NCBI GenBank assembly: GCA_028564705.1
Contig: JAPXFQ010002814.1
Location: forward strand, 2,046,001-2,110,000
Reading direction: 5' to 3'
Source of the DNA: Apricaphanius iberus
Taxonomy: Eukaryota; Chordata; Actinopteri; Cyprinodontiformes; Aphaniidae
Length of the DNA: 64,000 bases
Positions 24,472 to 38,140 of the stretch are shown here, piece by piece. The notes beneath the pieces are model-generated. The model saw only the letters and a list, made by a program, of their open reading frames with translations, ran no database searches and had not been told where the DNA came from. The translations under genes and the position numbers were made by a program. Every line of letters starts with the position of its first letter. The stretch's first letter is position 1.

Positions 24472-27400
24472 AAGTTGCCTTAGCATAATGTCCTACATAT
24501 AGTAACGTTCAGCGTAAATGTTAAGAATTAGGGAAAAAATTATTAGATATAGATTAAAATTTACATTTGCTAAAAGTTATAGAAAGTACAACAACCATTT
24601 TTGAGTCTCTTAAAGTAAAAAAAAAACTGCTACAAGCTGAACACCTATATTTTCTGAAATTCAATTAAAAACAACTTCAGTGGTAACTGTTTCTCAAGAG
24701 AAACAGTTACCATTTATTGATGAACCAAATTGTTTTACAGTAAGTAATGGTTATCTCCAAACTAACCAATGATCATCACTGGGGTGATTCACTCCTGTCT
24801 CCTGTCATTTCACATACGGTTTCTGTTGTATCTCCAATTAAAGTGAAATATTTTTTCAAAACTAAAGACAACTCTTAGCAGTTAAATTCAAATGGATCCA
24901 ACAAGAGAAATCTCTGTGTATGTAAATTCTTTGAAAATTGTCCAAATATCAATTATAAATTTTAGATTAGCACGACTGCTAGCTTCAGTTCTTAAATATA
25001 CATTTATTTAAAGCACAGTTTAATTGATAATAACACTATGGCCCACTCAGGCAGCCTATAATTGAAAACAGATGTTGCTTTCTATGAATATTACACTACT
25101 GCGGATCTGTAAAATAGATGTACAGGCCTGTATTGTCTTTTGTATATGTATAGATTCATAAAGGTGATGCTTTAATGTGTGTTCCTCCAAGTGAATGTTA
25201 ACTAGTTATAGTTAACAAGATCATCTACTGTGTTTCAAATAATTCTATAAATTCACATGAACATGTCTGACTTTGATACCAACCTAAGCTTAACACACTA
25301 TTGTAAAACTGACTGATCTGTGTATCTTTTTGTACGGTACTAACACAAGCTTTTATATGAATTATGATTAATGTTGATATGAATGAGACAAGCTAAATCT
25401 GCCTATTTTAACTAGGATCTCCATAATATACAGTATGTACTTGTTTTCCATTACTGTCTTTGAAATAACTATTGTGATTTTTTTTATGTATGCTAATATG
25501 ACTTTAATTTGATTTAATGTTTTATATATTAGTGTATGGTGTTCAACAGATGTATGTTTCAGGGGCAGCTCAGAAGCTTATCAAGCAGATTGTATCACTA
25601 CTGTAAAATACTTCAGTCTTCACTCATCTAGATTTTTTTAGAAGTCAACATAATCCACCAGCTAGCACCCATTTACAACGTGTATGCTGTACTTTGTGTT
25701 GGTCTCTTACATAAAGACATTAAAGTTTGTGGTTGTAGCATGAAAAAATGCTTTTGCAAAGCAGAATGTGGTCTTCCGTGTTGCTGCCTTTACAGCTTGT
25801 TCATAATACTAACTGATTCTTTGGTAAATAATAAAGACACAATTTGTCTGCCTCCAGACCATATACAGTTATGCAACAGTTCTTCACTACTAGAATGAAT
25901 CTAACTAGATGAACAGCAGCAATATCCTATTGTTGTAAATCTACTCAACATTTGGCAATAAACCCTTTCTTATTCTGAACAGATTATTCTGACTTGAAAA
26001 AATATGTATATTTATGCAGATAATTTATACTTAAACAACAAAACCCAAACATCTACTTATCATCTAATGTGTATGACTTGTCTTCTCATCATCTTGAATT
26101 TTCGGGCTCTGATCAATAACTGGCAACCCGGCATGAAATTCCCTTACAAATAATTTCCAACTTTTCCTTCCTCAGTTCCTCTTTCCTTGGCAAAAAATAT
26201 TTTTAAAAGGCAGTGACAAATAACCCAAACATGTTGTGCCATGTTTTTCTATTGCTAATGGTTAGCTTCTACAAGCTGAGTTGGTGACGGTTAGCTTCTA
26301 CTAGCAGAGAGTTGCTCTGTTCTCTCCTGGATGCACAATCAAAACAGCCTTCTTGTGGTTGATTACAAGCCAAGGTAGGTAAGACCATGAATACCAGTTT
26401 CCCTGTGACATAGAAGGGACTGGCTTTTTCTGACTCTAATTTTCCCCATATTTAATGTCTGTAGATAATAGGGAGCCTCAGTCTTCTCGGCTTCTGAACC
26501 GCCCATGGGTCCCCAGACCGTAAAAACTTAACTGAAGTAAATGGAAAAATGAAATGTGTTTTCTAGTCAGCCTTCTGCCCTGAATCACATATAGGCCTAT
26601 GCTGTGTGTTCTGATATTCTTTGTGATTTATTTGTGAGAAAAAATCTATAATTAAAACGACTCAGAGTTGTCAGAAGTATTCACATTCAACTCTCAAGTA
26701 GAAGTTTAAATACAGAGTTGTTTTTTTTTACTCAAGCAAAAGTAAAAAAGCACTGGCTCCAAAACCACTTAAAGTATATAAATAATGCAAGTAAAAAATG
26801 CCATTAAAAACTAAATCTTAAGCTGCACCACAGCATTACCATGCCTCCTCCAAAACCTCTTTCACTAAAAGCCTTAAAGACTATAATGATATTTAAAATT
26901 TAAATCAAATTTAAAAAAGTAGAAGTCAAACCAGTCATTAACTTCATATCAACTGACTGAACAACATAACTGACCTAACAAAGACACACAAGGGTACATT
27001 ATGCTTGCTGATCGGACCATGTGAGACAAATGGGGGTCATTAGACAAACATTTACTAAACAACCTCATCAGTACAGTTGGGTTGTTTATAAAACTAAAAA
27101 GCACCTAAACCTAAATTTAAAACTTCAAACTTAATCTATTTCCAAAATAATAAAGACATAAACACAAGGAAAATCTTTAATCATCTCTTCCTTGAGGAGT
27201 TTGGTCAGTCCACTTAGCTCCTTCTGCCTCGGTTAGATAACTTTTTTTGTTAAACCAGTCATTTTAACAGAACAAATAATTGGTGAAATACAGTAGTTAA
27301 CTGTGTGCACTTGCAGTTAAAACCAGTGGATTTCTAAAATTTAAACAGATTTAAATAAACGCACAAACTGAAACAAAATGACTGAGAGTTACTAAAAGTT

Positions 27401-27544
27401 ATTGATGTGTAGCCATTGATATAGTCAGCACTTGTCCATTAAAATTAATGCATGTACACAAATACTTTAAAAATGAAGAAGAGGTGTGGATTACTGAGCA
27501 TTAATACATGTTTTGTGGATTGGAAGACCCGAGTGCTTGTTCAT

Positions 27545-27832
27545 GAAAGGGAAAAATTGGAATGGCAGATTGACAAGCGGACTGGTGAGGCATCTGCAGT
27601 AAAATGTGTAGTGTGTAGCTCAGAGTAGAGCCCCTGCTCCTCCATATTGAGAGGAGCCAGTTGAGATGGCTCAGACATCAGGACAAGATGCCTCCTGTAT
27701 GCCTCCCTGATGAAGGGACATCCCACCGGGAGGAAGCCTAGAGGAAGATGGAGGAGAGTACAGATATGAGGAAGATGATGGATGGATGGATGGATGAATG
27801 GATGGATGGATGGATGGATGGATGGATGACTA
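27545..27832 (+). mobile_element. RTE-type LINE fragment with GGAT tail
   Basis: Contains GCTCAGAGTAGAGCCCCTGC, then CTCCTCCATATTGAGAGGAG and CATCCCACCGGGAGGAAGCC, which I recognise as the 3' part of a common fish RTE-type (Rex3/Expander-like) reverse-transcriptase frame. It ends in a (GGAT)n tract (about 27778-27828). Internally deleted. Confidence 0.65.
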
Positions 27833-28897
27833 GTTTCCTATGGACGAATTTGGTGAGTGATTTGTTAGGGTACCGTCTTGTGCTGCTGCCATAGCTGCGG
27901 TGACAGTCATTCATTCCTTGTGCTGTCATTGTAAACTGACCCTCCCGTGATAGGATGATGAATACCTGAATAGTGGACTCCAATAACTAGAAAATATTTA
28001 TTAACTGAACACTTATGTTAATTTGTGAATTGATAATTTGCAATAAAAAGCAAGATTAATAGGACTGTACCGTTAAACTCTGTGCATTTAGCATTTTGGT
28101 GCAGAAGTTAGCAAGCTAACAGACATTTATGTCATTATGGAGAGGGCAGTCAACAAAAAAAAAACACATCATAAGTTTCTGTTTTGTTTTAGACATTCGA
28201 AGGTATTTTAATGAATGGCTGGCATCTGATGCCTAGAGAAAGAGCAACTAAAGGTCTCTGACTGAGCTTTAAAATTACCTGAGCTCCGGATGTGTCAGGC
28301 CAATTTTTTTCTGTCTTAAAGCAGCAGTTTGCAGCTTTGTTACTGGTGTATTCAGAGGTGGATATTAACTATAGTTAAATTTACTTGAGGAATGTTTTAA
28401 GAAATAAGGAAATACGGAATAGTTTTGCAGCAATGTCCCTCTATTTGAGTAATATTATTTTGAAGTAAAGCTGCTTTTACTTGAGTTTAGTTTTTGAATT
28501 CTCTACCAAACTCTAGTAACTTAAATGAAAAAGGAACTAAGACATTTTAACTAAAAAAGTATCTGACACATACTTACGTTAAAAGTTTATAGTAAAGTCA
28601 GCTTTCTTCTTCTAATGTTATTTCTCCTGAGACATTCTTACAGGAATATTTGAATATTATGTGAACAAATTGATCAATTACATATTAGTAAAGGCATCTA
28701 GGGAATATGGTATTATAAGAGATTATCTAAATGTGTTTCTTTTCAGTAGTAAGAAGTGTTTTGATAACCTTGAGAGGAAGACATGACATCATACGGGGAA
28801 GAGGCAGAAACTGCTTACAGGGAGTCAGACATGATGAGACAAGGGAGACGCAAGGGAGTCAAACATATCACAACTCCTGTAATAAAATTTAAGAAAA

Positions 28898-29058
28898 TGC
28901 CAATGCTGCCTGGGAGCGTCTCGGGATCCCTCCCGTGGAGCTGGCGCAAGTGGCCAAGGAGAGAGACGTCTGGGTCTCTTTGCTTAAGCTACTCCCCCCC
29001 GCGACCTGACCTAAGATAAGCGAAAGAAGATGGATGGATGAATGGATGGATGGATGGA
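28898..29058 (+). mobile_element. RTE-type LINE 3' end
   Basis: Encodes AWERLGIPPVELAQVAKERD then VWVSLLKLLPP, the C-terminus of a fish RTE-type reverse-transcriptase frame, followed by a short UTR and GGAT repeats (about 29030-29058). Confidence 0.7.
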
Positions 29059-30682
29059 ATGCCAATCCAGACTGAAGCCTTATCCTTGTTTATACAGGGA
29101 AGATATTGTTTCCCACAACACCTTTTAGAGGTCAAGTGAATATTCAGTAAACAGTGGATGCTATTACTGGCACTAATTTGAACTTTGCTTACATGTAAAT
29201 ATTAGATATAGTTTCACAAATCAGATCAAATGCTTACTCCTATTGAAAAAAAATATTTACAAGCATTGCTCAGGCATGATTTCGACCCATTTTTTCCACA
29301 CAAACTGGAATACAATTGGTATTGTCTTCAACGTGTTTCAAATCAAACTTTAGTGAACTGTAGGAAACCTTTACTGAAGCAAGAGTGATAGGAAAAGGTG
29401 CACAAATTAACCTTGTCTTGTGAATCCTTGTGAATCGAGGACTATTGAAGAGTTTGGGGGCGATTCACAAGGTGTGGAGTGGAGCTGGAGTCACTTAAAG
29501 CTACACACAGCTATGTCACAGACACGTGTGTCTGCGGCGTAGGCCACAGTTGTTGTGTTCCTTATTCTAAACCACTCCACAAACAGAGACAACAAAAGCT
29601 TCTAATCTGGGCTGAGGAGAAAACATCTGGATTGTTGCTTAGTGATCCAAAAATCCCTTTTTAAGCAAAGGTAAATTAGAGCGGCACACGATCCAGTTTG
29701 AAATTTCCTTACTAAGTGATTTGGAGAGCAATGTCAATGTGATAATTCACTGTAATTTATCCGTTCAGTTTAGCTGTCTATCAAACAACTTTAGAGCAGA
29801 TAATTGTTTCTTCTGGTGATAGGCCTGAAGAAAACAGATTTTTGTTTACAGCAGGACTTAGCTTCTGCTCTCTCTACCAAAAGTACTAATGACTTTGTTT
29901 CATAACCATATCTCACTGATCCTGTGCTTGATTACCTGGCTAAGTGACCTCACTTTAACAATGCACAAAATTCATGCAAAAAGAACTACAACCATTACAG
30001 ACCGTGGTAGTGGATCTAAAAATCATTACTTTTATCGGTGTTATTCAATATTAAGATTTTCTGTTAAACTAAATTTTAGCCTCTCAAATATAAGCCACAA
30101 TGGTCAAAATAAATAAAAACAAAAAACACAATATATATAACACAGTCTGTAATAAATCTAAAAGATAACATGACAGAAATAAATTTTCCGATGGTATTCT
30201 AAATTGATGGAATGCCCTAGATATAATGAGCAGTGGAAAGCTTGTTTTACTTTGAGTGGAATCCTTTCATCAAAACCAAACTTTAACATCACTGTGTAAT
30301 AACACCCTTGATATAATTTCCTAAATTAATCAAGTGCTTTAAATCATGACAAAAAAAACTGCTCCACAAGAAGCAGGCCCTTTTGTTTAAAGCATTTTTT
30401 ATATAAATAGAGGCTGTAACAGCATCCAGCTTGGCACTATACTGCCAAACAGGTTTGCACACATTACTGCATCTTTACAAAAAGGAAAGTGAAAGTAGAC
30501 TTTACCCTGACATGTAGTTAATCTGTTATTTTTTAGCCACTAAAGGCTGGAAAGGCAGATCTCAGACCAGACTGGCCTGGACTTGAAACACGTTTGAACC
30601 CACTTTGTCAGGAAGAATCCACCAACCGCTCTTTGGCTTTGTTCGGCATATATATGTATGTCACCTTGGATTTGCAGACACA

Positions 30683-33600
30683 ATGGGTAGGCTGAGTGTT
30701 AAATGTGTGGCTGTAGTTTGTAAATGTAATCTAGATTTCATTCCACTGTGTTAATGCTGTATGTTACAGGGTGTCAATCCTGTTTGCTGCTATTGTTTCT
30801 AACGAGTTTATTTAAAATTTCAGATAATCAGATGATTCTCTTTTTGTTTCTGCCGCTTCTTTCTTCACTTTGCTGTGCTGCCCATGGTAAGTCCCCACAT
30901 CATTACCTGTGCTTTAGTTCTAAATCTGGGGGCTATTTTTGCATTTCTTCTTCATTTATCTGTGCTTCTGTAACTTGCTCCTCCTCATTAACCCTTAGTT
31001 TGCTGATTATCCAGTGAGGTCAAAATCACATTTCAAGACATAATTGTTTGTACATTAGTATCAATAAACCTGTAATTAACTTTGTGTTGTCCCCTTTCTG
31101 TCCAAGTGTCTAATGACCAAGAGGGTTATAGGAAATTTTTTTTTGATCCATTAAACCATCCTGCCTTGCGCTTGGTGGTGGTCAAAGGTCCCAGTGGAGC
31201 TGTTTCAGTTTCAGTATCATATCTGTCTGTCCCAGAACAGCCGAGCCATGGCTAGGTTGTTGCATACCACCATCATGGGTGATGGGGAAACCCTTCTACT
31301 TCCAGACCATGGGTTCCCCACTGCCAAAAAAACTGGGAGTCAATGGATCGATAAAAGTTATTTTTTAATCCTGTTTAGAATGCACCTTGGATCGAACATA
31401 TGATGTCCATGAATTTTAAAGTAGAAAAAAAAGCTGATTTTTGATCAGTGGCAAAAATTACATTAGGTTTTGTGTAAAAACACTTAGCGGACTACAACTG
31501 AAGAAGAAGAAAGAGACAATGGGCCGTAGCCTCCAGGACAAAGGACGGACCATTAAACACGGAGAAAGCACTATAAATCTGGCTAATTGGAAACTGGCAG
31601 CTATGCTGGGGGAGAAGCAGTTGGATTTAGAGCCAGCATGGAGGAGAAGCTTTACAAGGTGTCTGTGATGTGTGTTTTATGTGCTATAGCTAGTGCTAGC
31701 TTGTGTTAGCTGCGTGACGTCATTTATGCGACTTCTGACTTCTGATTTGTAAGCATTTAAATTCCAAATTTTTAAGGTCACTTGTAAAACACAGTCGAAA
31801 TGTACATCATTAGTTATTTAAATTGAGGTACAACATATGTGTGATTTTTTTTGTGAAGTTGCTTCAATGCATTTAGGGGTGTGGTCCTGACAAGACAATC
31901 TCCTGAACTCCAAACTGAATTTCAGAATGGGAAAGAAAGGTGATTTTAACAATTTTGAGCGTGACATGGTTGTTGGTGCCAGACTGGCCGGTCTGAGTAT
32001 TTCACAATCTGCTCAGTTACTGGGATTTTCACGCACAACCATTTCTAGGGTTTACAAAGAATGGTATGAAAAGGGAAAAACATCCAGTATGTGGCAGTCC
32101 TGTGGGCGAAAATGCTTTGTTGATGCTAGAGATCAGAGGAGAATGGTCTGATTGATTCAAGCTGATAGAAGAGCAACTTTAACTGAAATAACAACTCGTT
32201 ACAACCGAGGAATGCAGCAAAGTATTTGTGAAGCCACAACACGCACAACCTTGAGGCGGATGGGCGACAACAGCAGAAATCCCCACCCGGTACCACTCAT
32301 CTCCACTACAAATAGGAAAAAGAAGCTACAATTTGCACAAGCTCACCAAAATTGGACAGTTGAAGACTGGAAAAATGTTGCCTCGTCTGATGAGTCTCGA
32401 TTTTTGTTTAGACATTCAAATGGTAGAGTCAGAATTTGGTGTAAACAGAATGAGAACATGGATCCATCATGCCTTGTTACCACTGTGCAGGCTGGTGGTG
32501 GTGGTGTAGTGGTGTGGGGGATGTTTTCATGGCACACTTTAGCCCCTTAGGGCCAATTGGGCATCGTTTAAATGCCACAGGCTACCTGAACATTGTTTCT
32601 GACCATGTCCATCCCTTCAGGACCGCCATGTACCCATCCTCTGATGGCTACTTCCAGCAGGATAATGCACCGTGAATCATTTCAAATTGTTTTTTTTAAC
32701 ATGACAATGAGTTCACTGTACTACAATGGCCCCCGTAGTCACCAGATCTCAACCTGATAGAGCGTCTTTGGGATGTGGTGGAACGGGCGCTTTGTGCCCT
32801 GGATGTGCATCCCACGAATCCCCTTCAACTTCAAGATGCTATCCTATCAATATGGGCCAACATTTCTAAAGAACGCTTTCAGCACCTTGTTGAATCAGGG
32901 CCGCAGATAATTAAGGCAGTTCTGAAGGCGAAAGGGGGTCAAACACCGTATTAGTATGGTGTTCCTAATAATCCTTCAGATGAATGTAATGGTCTGCGGT
33001 AAATGTATTTTACTTGCTGTGTGTAACTGATGAATACATTGTTTAGTTTTGAACACGCATGATGACTGTTTTTGAGGTGATGGTTTAATTTTGACAAAAA
33101 GCAGAAGTTTTGTGAATTAAGTTTTAAAAAATTATAACTGAGTTTTTTTTTTGGAGGAAAAATGGGTAGAGGTTTAAAGAAAAGTGTTTTAACAGTTCAG
33201 AAAAATTAATACCACAGCAAAACCCCAGCCCATTGTACAGTAAATCCTCTCATTCTTCATATGGTGCGCCGTTTGATGCTGGCTGCAATACCAGTTGGCC
33301 TGTATCTGTCCATGATGTCTGTTTGTCTACTCTTGATCTGCAGTAATCTCAATTTATCTGGTCTTAGAGTGTGGCTGTACTGAAATGAATTTCCCCTCAT
33401 AGTACAATAAAGGACTATTCAATTCCATTCCAAATGAAAAGATGACTCTGATTAAGATTTCCTTTTCAGTTTCAGAGGCTTTCACTGTGTCAGTAAGGTC
33501 TCCTGTCTCAGTCCAACGTGGCCAAACAGCCATCTTACCCTGCTGGCTCACCTCCTCAAAGAGTGCAGAAGATATGGAGATACGCTGGTATCAAGGGAGG

Positions 33601-36600
33601 AATCAGTATGATACTCCTGTTCTGCTTTATAAGGGGAGAACTTTTGACCATACACTCCAGAAAGCTTCATATGCTGGTCGAGTCTCGTTTGGGTTAAAAC
33701 AAAAAACATCAGGCGGATTAAAGACAGGCGATGTCAGCCTGAAGCTAGAAAATGTCACAATTCAAGATGTAGAGAAATACACTTGCTTTGTCAGCAACTT
33801 TGATGATTATGACAGCGCAACTCTTAGTCTCAGTGTGACAGGTGAGGACCATGAAAACAGAATGAGCTCCAAGTCAAACAGAAGTAATTTTACTTAAAAC
33901 GATAATCTTCCTTTTATTCCAGAAACTGGACGTCCCCCTCTCCTTTCAGCAGTGATGAAAAACGATAATGAAGTTAATGTGAGCTGCCAATCTGAAGGCT
34001 GGCATCCAAAACCTGAGCTGCACTGGTCAGACAGTGGAAAAGATCTCACTCCCACCAGAGTGTCGTTTGGCCAAGACTCTGCTGGTCTTTATTCAGTCCA
34101 CAGTTGGGTTCTTGTCCCCAGTTCATCTGAGGTCTCCTGCTCTGTTGGGCTCTCCAATGAAGAGCCACTAAAGGTCAGAATGAGGCTGAAAAATTCATCA
34201 TATGAAGAAGGTACTTGGTATCACCTTCATGTTCTCTTTATTAGTTTTATTTGAGAAAGAAGTCTAGAAACTCATGGTTGCTTTTCATTTAGAGTCAGGA
34301 TCCTCCTCAGCCGGATGGGTGGCCTTTGGGATACTTCTGGTAGTATTAGCTGCATTCGGAGCGCTGTACTTTCTGTACTCCAGAAGGAAAGGTAAATGAT
34401 TGATTTAAGAAAGAAAGCATGTAAAGGTGACCACATTAAAACATGCTGAAATTTAAAAGACTGTAGTAATTACCAGTACTGATTTCACACTTTTTGTAAT
34501 ATTTTTGTTCTTTTCAGCTAAACAATCAAATTCTGGAAATGACAGACCTGATGGTAAGAAACACAGCAGACACCTTAAACATATTTGTTTACATCAGTTT
34601 TTCCAAATTTCTGCTAAACATAATCATAGTCATACAAGGACATTCATGTAGCTTCGTTTTATCTTCTTGTACAGTTTTAATCAAATCAAAATTTATTTAT
34701 AAAGCGCTTTTCAAACCACATAGCTTCTCAAAGTGCTTTACAGACTAAAATGACCCCACAAACCCCACCCTTCCCAAACCCAAAATAAAAACATCATCAC
34801 AACTATAACCACAATCTCCCGTGCATGCACAAATAAAAGCAAAGAAACAAAAGCAACAACGGGCTGAGTACAGATGAGATCAGATCAGCTTTAAGACTTA
34901 CTAAGTTGTTTTGCGAGTTTAACACCGAGCAAAAACCTCATGAGGTTTATTAGCACAGTTGGAAAAACATGAAACATGTTTTTATAGGACATGAATACTA
35001 CCTTTCAATAGTATTTACACCCCTGTTTCACATTTCGTCACATCGTAAAAGGAAACTTTAGTGTGACTTTTGGATGATTCTTAACAGTAAAACAATGCTG
35101 TGTTTTCAATCACTGGAATATCTAAAAAGACTGGTATTCATTTGTATTGAGCCCACTTTGCTTTTGCTAATCCTAAATAAAAACTGGACTGGTGCAAGCA
35201 GATACATTTGGAAGTTATCTGAATTGTAAGTTTTTCATAATATAATGATGAAACTAGCAATTCATTTATCAAATTCCTTAAGCAGATTTAGTTTTACCAA
35301 ATTAAAGTAAGATTGTCACCCTAGATGTAGAAATTTGAGCTCTTTTTTAATCAAACCGTCCTAAAGGTCATTGTGTAACATCCTCACTCTAAAAAGAGAA
35401 AATATGAAATTAATGTTCTGATTGGAATAACTTCCCTGACTTACTACTTTTATCTTATAGGGGCCATACAAATGGGAAACGCTGAAGGTAAGAAAGAAGA
35501 CGTAATTCAAACTTACTTCTTTTTCAGTCAGTTTAGTATTTAGGACACTTAAGTTATTTTGATGATGGAATGCTTGAGACAGTCAGATTAGAAACATCAA
35601 CTTATTCTTTGTTTTTACAGTGAGTTCAGATTTTCAGTAAAATCACTATACAGTATATGGCTTATTGATGAGCCCTCCTACATCAGTCTCATCTTCTTCC
35701 AACTACAAATTTCTCTGTAAAGGAGGATTCATTTGTGTATTTTTCCCCTCAGAGAATGAACCATTTTTGCCTAAAGGTAGGACACGATATTTTCAAGATG
35801 CCAGTTTTGGTAAAGTCAAAACAAAGGCTTTTGTAAAAAAAAAATCATATTTCTAAGATGTTTTTTATTTTGCATTTCTGTTCAGCAACGTGGCAGCCAA
35901 CAGCTCTATCAGAGGCATCCAAGTGTTATGGTAATTTAACATTGATTTAATCTTGTTCTTATTTAATATTTTTCTTTATTAATAATAATCTAATTTTCAA
36001 TCTTGAACAGTGAATGTTCAATTAGTGGACACAGGCAATCCGCAAATAAAAATGAAGGATTCTATGCTGAGAGATGCTGTTGATGCAGCGTTTCCAGATG
36101 GAGACAGAGTTACCTGTCTAACTGCAGTCAGAGGAACACCTGGATTCTCTTCTGGAAAACACTACTGGGAGGTTTCTTTAGAAGCTCAAAATACAAAATG
36201 TATCAAGAAGTCCTGGTGGATCGGAGTTACAGATAAACAAGAAATCCCTCTTGATGAAAGTTTGCGTCCAACCACAAAAAATGGTTTCTGGTTCCTTTCT
36301 TCTTGCCCTAACCAAGAGCATACAGTCCAGCTTAGCACTGAATCAGAGGTATATTTTCCTGTCCAGTCTAGACCAAAAACAGTTGGGGTGCATTTAGACT
36401 ATGACAATAGAAAGCTCTCATTTTATAATGTGGAAGATCAATGTCTGATTGGATCTCTGGAAGGCAAATTCACAGGGGAACTGTTCCCACTTTTTAACCC
36501 TGGGAAAGGTGACACTTCAGCTCTGAGGATATTACAGAGACCTGTGCAGGATCAGTCAAATAACACTGCACTGGTGGATAAATTACAGAGTGTTGAGCAA

Positions 36601-36705
36601 GATCAGTCAAATAACACTGCAATCCTGGAGAAATTAGACAATGTTGAGCAAGACCAGTCAGGTGATACTGAGAATTCAGCAGTGTTGGGCAAGTTACTTT
36701 TATAA
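30683..36705 (+). CDS. Butyrophilin-like receptor copy 2; C-terminus rewritten by a hAT insertion
   Basis: Ten exons: 30683-30719, 30824-30886, 33470-33841, 33923-34210, 34299-34391, 34518-34553, 35461-35487, 35753-35776, 35886-35930, 36011-36705. They total 1,680 nt (559 aa plus stop), all phase 1. The architecture equals copy 1: leader MILFLFLPLLSSLCCAAH, IgV (Cys pair in ILPCWL and YTCFVS), C-like domain, TM, cytoplasmic mini-exons and B30.2. The C-like domain is one residue shorter and the TM exon one residue shorter than in copy 1. Only two 17-residue repeats remain. The last eight residues (AVLGKLLL) and the stop are encoded by the terminus of a hAT-type element inserted after ...DTENS, replacing ETEI. 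The IgV loop differs from copy 1 (RTFDHTLQ versus NVFEHTSQ), while exons 7-10 and their introns are almost identical, suggesting gene conversion. Probably functional, because only the last residues change. Confidence 0.85.
31925..32960 (+). mobile_element. Fossil Tc1-like transposase in intron 2 of copy 2
   Basis: The frame starting at 31927 encodes a Tc1-type N-terminal helix-turn-helix (MGKKGDFNNFERDMVVGARL; LLGFSRTTISRVYKEW). All three acidic positions of the DDE core can still be seen: SSDESRF, FQQDNAP and SPDLNLIERLWD. It is broken by a stop at 32149-32151, a frame change near 32520 and a stop at about 32673. The 3' end (TATTAGTATGGTGTTCCTAA) resembles known Tc1 family ends. Inactive. 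Confidence 0.85.
33350..33432 (+). repeat. LINE-type 3' tail before the IgV exon of copy 2
   Basis: Reads GAATTTCCCCTCATAGTACA then ATAAAGGACTATTCAATTCC, a frequent fish LINE tail pattern. It ends about 38 bp before the IgV exon, where copy 1 instead has the 21-bp hairpin. Confidence 0.45.
34681..34750. repeat. Interspersed repeat fragment in intron 6 of copy 2
   Basis: AAATTTATTTATAAAGCGCT and CTCAAAGTGCTTTACAGACT resemble a common fish LINE/SINE-like segment related in type to that in copy 1 intron 6, but it is shorter and not obviously the same insertion. Confidence 0.4.
36550..36651 (+). repeat. Coding 51-bp tandem repeat, 2 units (copy 2)
   Basis: Two units, DQSNNTALVDKLQSVEQ and DQSNNTAILEKLDNVEQ, identical to the first two of copy 1. 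Copy 2 therefore lacks units 3 and 4. Confidence 0.95.
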
Positions 36706-38140
36706 AGTAACTAGTTATAGTTACTAGTTTCTTCTTACAAAAAGTAACTAAGTTAGTTACTTAGTTACAAATTATAAAAACAACTAGTTACTTCAGAAAG
36801 TAACTATTGAGTTACTTTCAAGAAAATTTTTTATTTTTTAAATGTGACCCCACTTCCATCCCTCTTTAACGGAACTTAAAATATGTGTGCATATTGAATT
36901 ATTTATGTTAAATCTGAATAGTATAATGAAATGGACACTTAATACAATACATTATTAACAAACAATGTAAGCCAATTTAAACTATTTTAATTTTGCTGTT
37001 GGACAGTGAGTCTAGTTTCCAATCAAATGCCATATAACGTATGTAGATATTATGTTTATTTTGTGGATCGATACAAATAACACAACAGATGTTTTGAAAC
37101 TTTTGATATTTACTGCCCCTCAATCGGCCAACTGGGCAAAATTAAATTATGCTTGTTAAGTACTATACCAACAATAAATAACAAACATAAATACACTATT
37201 TGTAGTGCAAATAAAACAAAAAAAAACTTCAGAAAATTGGTAGATATACTTCAAGTATGTTCTTCCTCGAAAAAGTAGATATGAGGTGCTATCAGTGTAA
37301 CTGAAAAGTGCCATGTATAGCAAAACTAAGGAATCCAAATATAAACAGGTAATACATAAAACAAAAATTAAATCTCTTTCTCTCTACGATGCTCAGCCAA
37401 CGTCGTAAATGCTTTCAAACACACTGTCGTAAAAACGTACTCCCCCCTTGATATGAGCAACCCAGCTGATCAGTTGCCAACCCATCGGAGCAAAGGAACC
37501 GGCAATCAAAACTACCAGCTATCAGTTATGTCTACAGAGGTAAGTAAAGTAAGTTTCTTACTTACGTGTGGCATCGCTAGCCGGGTTTCGTTAGCCTGCC
37601 TCGTTGACTGTTTATATAATGCTGGGAGGCTTGCCGTAAACTGATCCTGCTTCACGCAATGTCTGAGCAAGACTAAAGGACACCTTGCAAGTGGGATATT
37701 CTTCTTACAGGCAGCGGGGGGAAGAGTCTTCATTCGCCTGGATGATTAATTAACATGAAAACGTTACCTGATGTCTCTTTAACTGACTCGCTTGTGTTTG
37801 TTTTGTGTTTGACTAAGCATGCTTTCGAACACCCGCCCAACTCTACTTCTGATTGGCTTAACATGAAATTTTACTCAACCTCAACCAATCGTCAATATTT
37901 CACCGCTTGTATCGCGCACTGCACTAAACAAGGAATGAATAACAAAGTATTTCCCTCTCAGCTCAAACATCCAGTTGGTGATGAAAAAACAACTTTATAT
38001 AAGTACCGCGCCGCAATTTTTGGCAGTAACGGTAACGGCGTTATTAAGATGCGAATAGTAATCAATTAGATTACTCGTTACAGAGAAAAGCAACGCCGTT
38101 AGTAACGGCATTACTTATAACGGCGTTATTCCCATCACTG
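36680..38140. mobile_element. hAT-type non-autonomous element with 8-bp target duplication
   Basis: 1,461 bp, flanked by GAATTCAG at 36672-36679 and 38141-38148. The ends are inverted repeats: left CAGTGTTGGGCAAGTTAC, right complement CAGTGATGGGAATAACGCCG. An 8-bp duplication plus CAGTG ends indicates the hAT superfamily. No transposase frame is visible inside. It splits the last codons of butyrophilin-like copy 2 and supplies a new stop at 36703-36705. Confidence 0.92.

Larger units (their letters stand above)
24472..30682. other. Spacer between the two butyrophilin-like genes
   Basis: Six kilobases with the 3' flank of copy 1, two RTE-type LINE fragments (27545-27832, 28898-29058) and AT-rich sequence. 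Candidate polyadenylation signals AATAAA occur near 25829 and 25955. No conserved gene was found in it; open frames here are short and featureless or transposon-derived. Confidence 0.5.

Noticed and set aside
27778..27828. GGAT tandem array considered as CRISPR-like or satellite
   Set aside because: Simple 4-bp repeats at the tail of an RTE-type LINE fragment; no spacers.
37453..38069. Open frames inside the hAT element considered as transposase
   Set aside because: No hAT transposase motif; short and featureless, so the element is called non-autonomous.
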